The notes beneath the pieces were generated by a model. The model was not told where the DNA came from. It searched no databases and saw nothing but the letters and a program-made list of their open reading frames with translations. Source: Clostridia bacterium (lineage in GTDB: Bacteria; Bacillota; Clostridia; Oscillospirales; CAG-272). Taken from it: a stretch of 10,510 bases of DNA. Within the stretch, counting starts at the first letter, position 1, and each line of letters begins with the position of its first letter. Below, one piece after another: positions 7,249 to 10,510 of this stretch. Both the position numbers and the translations under genes were made by a program. Location of the stretch: NCBI GenBank assembly GCA_900770605.1, contig CAAGKS010000067.1, forward strand, positions 1 to 10,510, read 5' to 3'.

Positions 7249-7940
7249 ATATGAAGATAGGTATAATAGGAGCTATGAGCGTTGAGGTAGAGGCGCTCAA
7301 AAACAGCCTTGACGAAGTGACGGTGAGCACTATCAGCACAATTGAATTTTACAGCGGAAAGCTGTACGGCAAGGACGTGGTAGTGGCAAAATGCGGCATC
7401 GGAAAGGTGTTTGCGGCAATATGCGCGCAGACTATGATACTTCAATTTGGCGTTACACACCTCATAAACACGGGTGTTGGCGGCGCTCTTTCGGAAGATC
7501 TTGCCACGCTTGATATGGCGATAGCCGACGGCGTGGTACAGCACGATATGGACACGTCTCCTATCGGCGACCCCGTTGGACTTATCTCGGGAATCAACAA
7601 GATAGTTCTGCCCACATCCGAGCTTATGCGCGGCGCGGCGGTGGCGGCGGCAAAGGAGCTTGGCATAAAGCACGAGGTGGGAATTATCGCCTCGGGAGAT
7701 CAGTTTGTTGCGAGCGCCGAAAAGAAGAACTTTATACGCGAGCAATTCTCTGCCGTCTCTTGCGAGATGGAGGGCGCGGCTATCGGACACGTTTGTTACG
7801 TAAACGGCGTGAAGTGTCTGATAATCCGTTGCATGTCGGATAGCGCGTCGGGCGAGGCTACGATGGAGTATCCCGAGATGGTGCAGCGCGCCGCGGTCAT
7901 TTCGCAGAAAATGACCGAAAAGATCCTCGCACTTATCTGA
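7245..7940 (+). CDS. mtnN: 5'-methylthioadenosine/S-adenosylhomocysteine nucleosidase
   Basis: A 231-residue cytoplasmic hydrolase that splits adenine from 5'-methylthioadenosine and S-adenosylhomocysteine, and in many bacteria 5'-deoxyadenosine. This recycles SAM by-products and yields S-ribosylhomocysteine for the activated methyl cycle. The N-terminus KIGIIGAM and the segments SGDQF, CEMEGAAIGHVC and RCMSDSAS match the PNP/UDP phosphorylase superfamily. Counting from the second Met (base 7251), the catalytic residues fall at Glu12, Glu174 and Asp197, the same numbers as in the E. coli enzyme. That favours 7251 as the true start, although the 7245 ATG overlaps the ABC-F stop in an ATGA coupling. 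Length is normal for the family. It is the last gene of the repressor/ABC-F operon and is followed by the convergent terminator. No luxS lies in the window, so the fate of S-ribosylhomocysteine is unknown. Confidence 0.95.
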   Translation: MNMKIGIIGAMSVEVEALKNSLDEVTVSTISTIEFYSGKLYGKDVVVAKCGIGKVFAAICAQTMILQFGVTHLINTGVGGALSEDLATLDMAIADGVVQHDMDTSPIGDPVGLISGINKIVLPTSELMRGAAVAAAKELGIKHEVGIIASGDQFVASAEKKNFIREQFSAVSCEMEGAAIGHVCYVNGVKCLIIRCMSDSASGEATMEYPEMVQRAAVISQKMTEKILALI

Positions 7941-7950
7941 CCCCCTTCCC

Positions 7951-7991
7951 TTTCTTAAAAGCTTTTGAGAAAAAGTGGGACAAAAAGCTTT
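7951..7991. repeat. inverted repeat built on AAAGCTTTT
   Basis: AAAGCTTTT (7958-7966) and its complement AAAAGCTTT (7983-7991) are separated by 16 bases. The left arm also sits in a larger dyad, TTTCTTAAAAG/CTTTTGAGAAA (7951-7972), with one G-T mismatch. There is no T-run directly after it on the plus strand. It could be a weak terminator stem, an mRNA 3'-end structure, or one copy of a dispersed intergenic repeat. Only the structure is shown here. Confidence 0.5.
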
Positions 7992-8016
7992 CAACTTAAA
8001 ATTTAAAAATAAAATT

Positions 8017-8055
8017 GGTGGAGCAGCCGTTTTATCACGGTCACTCCACCTTTTT
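8017..8055. terminator. bidirectional intrinsic terminator between convergent genes
   Basis: The stem GGTGGAG (8017-8023) / CTCCACC (8044-8050) encloses a 3x3 internal loop and a second stem, CCGT (8027-8030) / ACGG (8037-8040), with a 6-base loop. TTTTT follows at 8051-8055 for plus-strand transcripts. On the minus strand the same stem is followed by AATTTTATTTTT, so it can also end the fucosidase transcript. It lies between the nucleosidase stop (7940) and the fucosidase stop (8071). Confidence 0.88.
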
Positions 8056-8070
8056 ATTCGATATTATCCG

Positions 8071-9360
8071 TTACTGCTTTACTGCGAAAAATCCTTCGTC
8101 AAGTCTCTGTGTTTCAAGATCGCCGTCAAGCTGTACCACAAGAACAGTATCCGTCTGATCGGGACAATTCTCGGGAGCTACGATAACGAAACGTCTCTCG
8201 TCTCTTGCCTGCTCGTAGGTCTGTGAGAATTTGAGTTCTTCTCCTGTGGAAAGAAGCTTTGCGGAGATAGCCTTGGTTTTAAGACCCGTGAGCTTAATAC
8301 CCTTGGGCATACGCTTGGGATAGTTGAGAACGTGCGCGTAAAGACGCTTGGTCTGTGCATTGTAGGTCGCGTTGCCCCACTCAAAGTCATAAGGGAAGGG
8401 CTTGATCGCGGAAGTGCCGAAAATACTCTCGCCGTTCTTATCGAGCCAAGCTCCGACGGTATCAAGTATCTTTACAGACTCCTCGGGAATAATGCCGTCC
8501 TTGTCAGGGCCTACGTTAAGGATAAGGTTACCGCCCTTAGCCGCTATCGCGGAAAGTCTTCTGATAACCTCGCTGGGATCTGCCCAGTTGTCGTCCGCCT
8601 CACAGTAGCCCCAGTTGAGATTGAGCGTCATGGGCGCTTCCCAAGGTCCAAAGTAGGGATCGTGAGGAATGCAGTTGTCCGCCATATTTCTGTAATCGCC
8701 AAGTCCGTAGCCGATACGTCCGTTGATCAGACAGTCGGGCTGACATTCCTTAACCACCTCGCGAAGCTCGCGGCAGAGATCAAGGGGCATATCATAGGGC
8801 GTGTCAAACCAGATCATAGCGATCTTACCGTAATTCGTAAGAAGCTCCTTTACCTGAGGAACGCACTTGCCGTAAAAATACTTCTTGAAGTCCTTCTCGT
8901 TCTTGTTGAAGTCCCAGTTATTTCCGTCACCGTTGGGATCCTCCCAGTCCTGCATCTGAGAATAGTAAACGCAGAAGGGCATTCCCTCCTCCGCGCACGC
9001 GTCAGCAAGCTCTCTTACGATGTCCTTGCCGTAGGGGGAATTCATAACGTTGTAATCGGAAACCTTTGTATCAAAGAGCGCAAAACCGTCGTGATGCTTA
9101 GTTGTGATACAAAGATACTTCATTCCCCACGCTTTTGCCTTCTTAACGTAGTCACGGGGATCAAAATGCTGAGGGTTGAACTGCTTTGCAATCTCCTTGT
9201 ACTCAGCAAGCGGTATCTTCATATTTCTCATTATCCACTCGGTAGTGTTGGGCGCCTGAACGCCGTTCCACTTTCCTGCGAGAACACTGTAAAGTCCCCA
9301 GTGAATAAACAAGCCGTATTTAGCGTCTGTAAACCATTTTACGTCCGTCTTATGTTCCAT
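8071..9360 (-). CDS. GH29 alpha-L-fucosidase, cytoplasmic
   Basis: A 429-residue glycoside hydrolase of family GH29, a retaining enzyme that removes alpha-linked L-fucose from glycans. The TIM-barrel motifs are clear: GLFIHWGLYS (16-25, His20), KHHDGFALFDTK (88-99, His89 and His90), IAMIWFDTPYD (180-190) with Asp186 as catalytic nucleophile, NGRIGYG (213-219), and GGNLILNVGPDKDG (276-289). Glu241 in the PWEAP segment is a candidate acid/base, by position only. Residues ~330-425 look like the C-terminal beta domain. There is no signal peptide, lipobox or anchor, so it should act inside the cell on imported fucosyl-oligosaccharides. No transporter or fucose catabolic gene is adjacent. The ATG follows GAAAGGA (9371-9377) by 10 bases and has its own promoter, so it appears monocistronic. 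Linkage specificity cannot be determined. Confidence 0.95.
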   Translation of the reverse strand: MEHKTDVKWFTDAKYGLFIHWGLYSVLAGKWNGVQAPNTTEWIMRNMKIPLAEYKEIAKQFNPQHFDPRDYVKKAKAWGMKYLCITTKHHDGFALFDTKVSDYNVMNSPYGKDIVRELADACAEEGMPFCVYYSQMQDWEDPNGDGNNWDFNKNEKDFKKYFYGKCVPQVKELLTNYGKIAMIWFDTPYDMPLDLCRELREVVKECQPDCLINGRIGYGLGDYRNMADNCIPHDPYFGPWEAPMTLNLNWGYCEADDNWADPSEVIRRLSAIAAKGGNLILNVGPDKDGIIPEESVKILDTVGAWLDKNGESIFGTSAIKPFPYDFEWGNATYNAQTKRLYAHVLNYPKRMPKGIKLTGLKTKAISAKLLSTGEELKFSQTYEQARDERRFVIVAPENCPDQTDTVLVVQLDGDLETQRLDEGFFAVKQ

Positions 9361-9400
9361 TTTTTAAATATCCTTTCAAAAAACAAATACTTACAGGCTC

Positions 9401-9429
9401 ATTATAACACAAGCGGCAAACTTTTGCAA
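9401..9429 (-). promoter_or_regulatory. sigma-A promoter of the fucosidase gene
   Basis: Read on the minus strand: TTGCAA (9424-9429), a 17-base spacer, and TATAAT (9401-9406) with an extended TGT before it. The -35 box is the weaker part, and a palindrome overlaps it. Confidence 0.78.
9416..9427. promoter_or_regulatory. candidate operator overlapping the fucosidase -35 box
   Basis: GCAAA-CT-TTTGC is a perfect 5+2+5 inverted repeat that covers four bases of the -35 box and part of the spacer. The position suits a repressor of a sugar-utilisation gene. It does not match the usual cre or LacI operator, whose centre is CG, so the binding protein is unknown and chance is possible. Confidence 0.3.
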
Positions 9430-9481
9430 TAGGATAAAAAAATTTAAGGGTATTTTAGGAGTAAAAAATCTCTGCTTGTGA

Positions 9482-9510
9482 TTGACAAGAGCGGGGGTTT
9501 TGTGTATAAT
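9482..9510 (+). promoter_or_regulatory. full-consensus sigma-A promoter of the phosphoribosyltransferase-aspS operon
   Basis: TTGACA (9482-9487), exactly 17 bases, then TATAAT (9505-9510): both hexamers match the consensus at every position. The leader is about 52 bases. Such a promoter predicts strong constitutive expression, which fits an aminoacyl-tRNA synthetase operon. Confidence 0.9.
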
Positions 9511-9568
9511 ATAAGTTGGATGTTTATGTATATTATAATACTTAAAAATATTGGAATGAGGTTTTATT

Positions 9569-10129
9569 ATGGAACAAAAGTATTACACTATGAAGGTAGC
9601 GGGCGTTGAACGCGATCTTCCGCTTTGCCCTCTTAATGAAGATCTTATGATAGCAGGATTCGTAATTTTCGGAGACCCCGAGATAACCACCGCTTGCGCG
9701 GCAGCTCTCCTTGAAAAAGCTCCCGAATACGATTATATAATCACCGCAGAAGCAAAGGGCATTCCGCTTGCTCACGAGATGTCCCGTCTTGCAGGCAACC
9801 GCAAGTATTTCGTTGCAAGAAAGTACCCCAAGCTCTATATGACAGGCGTTTTTGAGGCAGAGCTTCGCTCTATCACCACGGACAAGGTCCAGAAGCTTTA
9901 TCTTGACACCGCTGACGCTGAGCTTATCAAAGGCAAGAGAATACTCCTCGTTGACGACGTTATCTCCCTTGGCGAATCCATCGCCGCAATAGAAAATCTC
10001 GTCAACAAGGCCGGCGGCGTAATATGCGGAAAGATGACCATTCTCGCAGAAGGCGAGGCGGCTGAACGCGACGATATCATATATCTCGAGCGTCTTCCTC
10101 TCTTTGACAAGAACGGCAACCAGATATAA
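9569..10129 (+). CDS. type I phosphoribosyltransferase, adenine PRT-like
   Basis: A 186-residue cytoplasmic enzyme, most like adenine (or xanthine) phosphoribosyltransferase, which would join a purine base to PRPP to give the nucleotide. Order of landmarks compared with E. coli Apt: TAEAKG (59-64) for TEARG, FVARKYPKL (81-89) for VPVRKPGKL, a TTDKVQKLYLD segment (103-113), then the PRPP-binding loop RILLVDDVISLGES (124-137). The acidic pair Asp129-Asp130 is present, but the usual TGGT end of the loop reads LGES, which is atypical and could alter activity or specificity. The ATG has only a modest GAGG (9558-9561) 7 bases upstream but a perfect promoter. aspS starts 35 bases downstream without a promoter or terminator between, so they are probably cotranscribed. 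The fold is certain. The base used is inferred, and a regulatory role is possible. Confidence 0.84.
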   Translation: MEQKYYTMKVAGVERDLPLCPLNEDLMIAGFVIFGDPEITTACAAALLEKAPEYDYIITAEAKGIPLAHEMSRLAGNRKYFVARKYPKLYMTGVFEAELRSITTDKVQKLYLDTADAELIKGKRILLVDDVISLGESIAAIENLVNKAGGVICGKMTILAEGEAAERDDIIYLERLPLFDKNGNQI

Positions 10130-10164
10130 ATAATTCGCCCAAAAGGCTTTGAAAGGATAAAAAA

Positions 10165-10510
10165 ATGGCAGAATTACTTAATACCAACGATAAAAGAACA
10201 CATTTGTGCGCTGAGCTTAATGCGCAGAACGTTGGCGAGCGCGTATGCGTGATGGGTTGGACCCAGAAGCAGCGTGACCTCGGATCACTTATATTCATCG
10301 ACCTGCGCGACCGCACGGGCATCGTTCAGCTCGCATTCGACCAGAACACCGACAAAGAGATATTCGATAAGGCGTTCGGTATCAGAGCAGAATACGTGCT
10401 TTGCGCCAAGGGCGTTGTACGCCGCAGAGGCGAGGGCGCTATCAATAAGAATCTCCCCACGGGTGAGATAGAGATCGCAGTTGACGAGCTCAAGATACTC
10501 GCTGCTGCTG
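10165..10510 (+). CDS. aspS: aspartyl-tRNA synthetase, N-terminal part
   Basis: The first 115 codons of a class IIb aminoacyl-tRNA synthetase that charges tRNA-Asp with aspartate; the gene runs off the right edge. The segment is the N-terminal OB-fold anticodon-binding domain: RTHLCAELN (11-19), VMGWTQKQRDLG (29-40) and LIFIDLRDRTGIVQLAF (42-58) are the typical bacterial AspRS signature. The ATG has AAAGGA (10152-10157) 7 bases upstream. The start adds about 10 residues before the RTH motif, slightly longer than many homologues. Because the catalytic domain and its bacterial insertion lie outside the window, whether it is a discriminating or non-discriminating AspRS cannot be told. It is downstream of the phosphoribosyltransferase in the same probable operon. 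Confidence 0.95.
   Translation, partial: MAELLNTNDKRTHLCAELNAQNVGERVCVMGWTQKQRDLGSLIFIDLRDRTGIVQLAFDQNTDKEIFDKAFGIRAEYVLCAKGVVRRRGEGAINKNLPTGEIEIAVDELKILAAA

Noticed and set aside
7227..7994. Minus-strand open frame of 255 codons opposite the nucleosidase gene
   Set aside because: Antisense to a well-conserved enzyme, rich in His, Arg and Cys in a shadow-like way, and with no promoter or ribosome binding site.
8332..9432. Plus-strand open frame of 366 codons opposite the fucosidase gene
   Set aside because: It lies almost wholly antisense to a clear GH29 gene, has no convincing ribosome binding site and shows no recognisable domain; it is a codon-bias shadow.
10138..10150. Short GCC-CAAAA-GGC hairpin between the phosphoribosyltransferase gene and aspS
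   Set aside because: The stem is only three pairs and no T-run follows, so it is not a credible terminator.
1..10510. CRISPR array, transposon, prophage, tRNA or rRNA
   Set aside because: No regularly spaced repeats, transposase or integrase genes, terminal inverted repeats, or RNA gene signatures were found. The S24 repressor alone is not evidence of a prophage, as no phage genes adjoin it.

Overview
The window looks like ordinary chromosome from a low-to-mid-GC Firmicute of the Clostridia class, probably a gut or rumen member of the Oscillospirales/Christensenellales type. The grounds are strong AAGGAGG-type ribosome binding sites, sigma-A promoters with 17-base spacers and TATAAT boxes, UGA used as stop, heterodimeric ABC exporters, and a GH29 fucosidase. 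The taxonomy is inferred from style, not from a search. The first 22 bases are not genomic. They match the 3' end of the Illumina TruSeq read-2 adapter, so the left edge is a library or assembly artefact that cuts a gene.

Layout. At 23-724 (minus) is the N-terminal part of an HD-domain dGTPase-like nucleotide hydrolase with its own promoter. At 808-4423 (minus) is a two-gene operon for a heterodimeric ABC exporter. The genes overlap by 8 bases and are driven by a promoter at 4467-4495. A divergent intergenic region (4424-4662) separates it from a plus-strand operon: an XRE-type repressor with an S24 self-cleavage domain (4663-5289), an ABC-F ribosome-associated ATPase (5299-7248), and a methylthioadenosine/S-adenosylhomocysteine nucleosidase (7245-7940). 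A dyad repeat and a probable bidirectional terminator (8017-8055) lie between this operon and the convergent fucosidase gene (8071-9360, minus). A second divergent promoter region (9361-9568) carries a full-consensus promoter for an Apt-like phosphoribosyltransferase (9569-10129). It is followed 35 bases later by aspS, which runs off the right edge.

How the genes may work together. The most suggestive unit is the cleavable repressor, which leads an ABC-F gene and lies back to back with a drug/peptide-type exporter. This could be a damage- or stress-responsive resistance locus, but that is inference from position. The nucleosidase releases adenine and the phosphoribosyltransferase may recapture it as AMP, a plausible salvage pair in two separate operons. 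I see no mobile element, CRISPR array, RNA gene or clearly new system. The odd points are local: the atypical PRPP loop, the promoter dyads, the C7 run in the repressor gene, and the adapter-truncated end.
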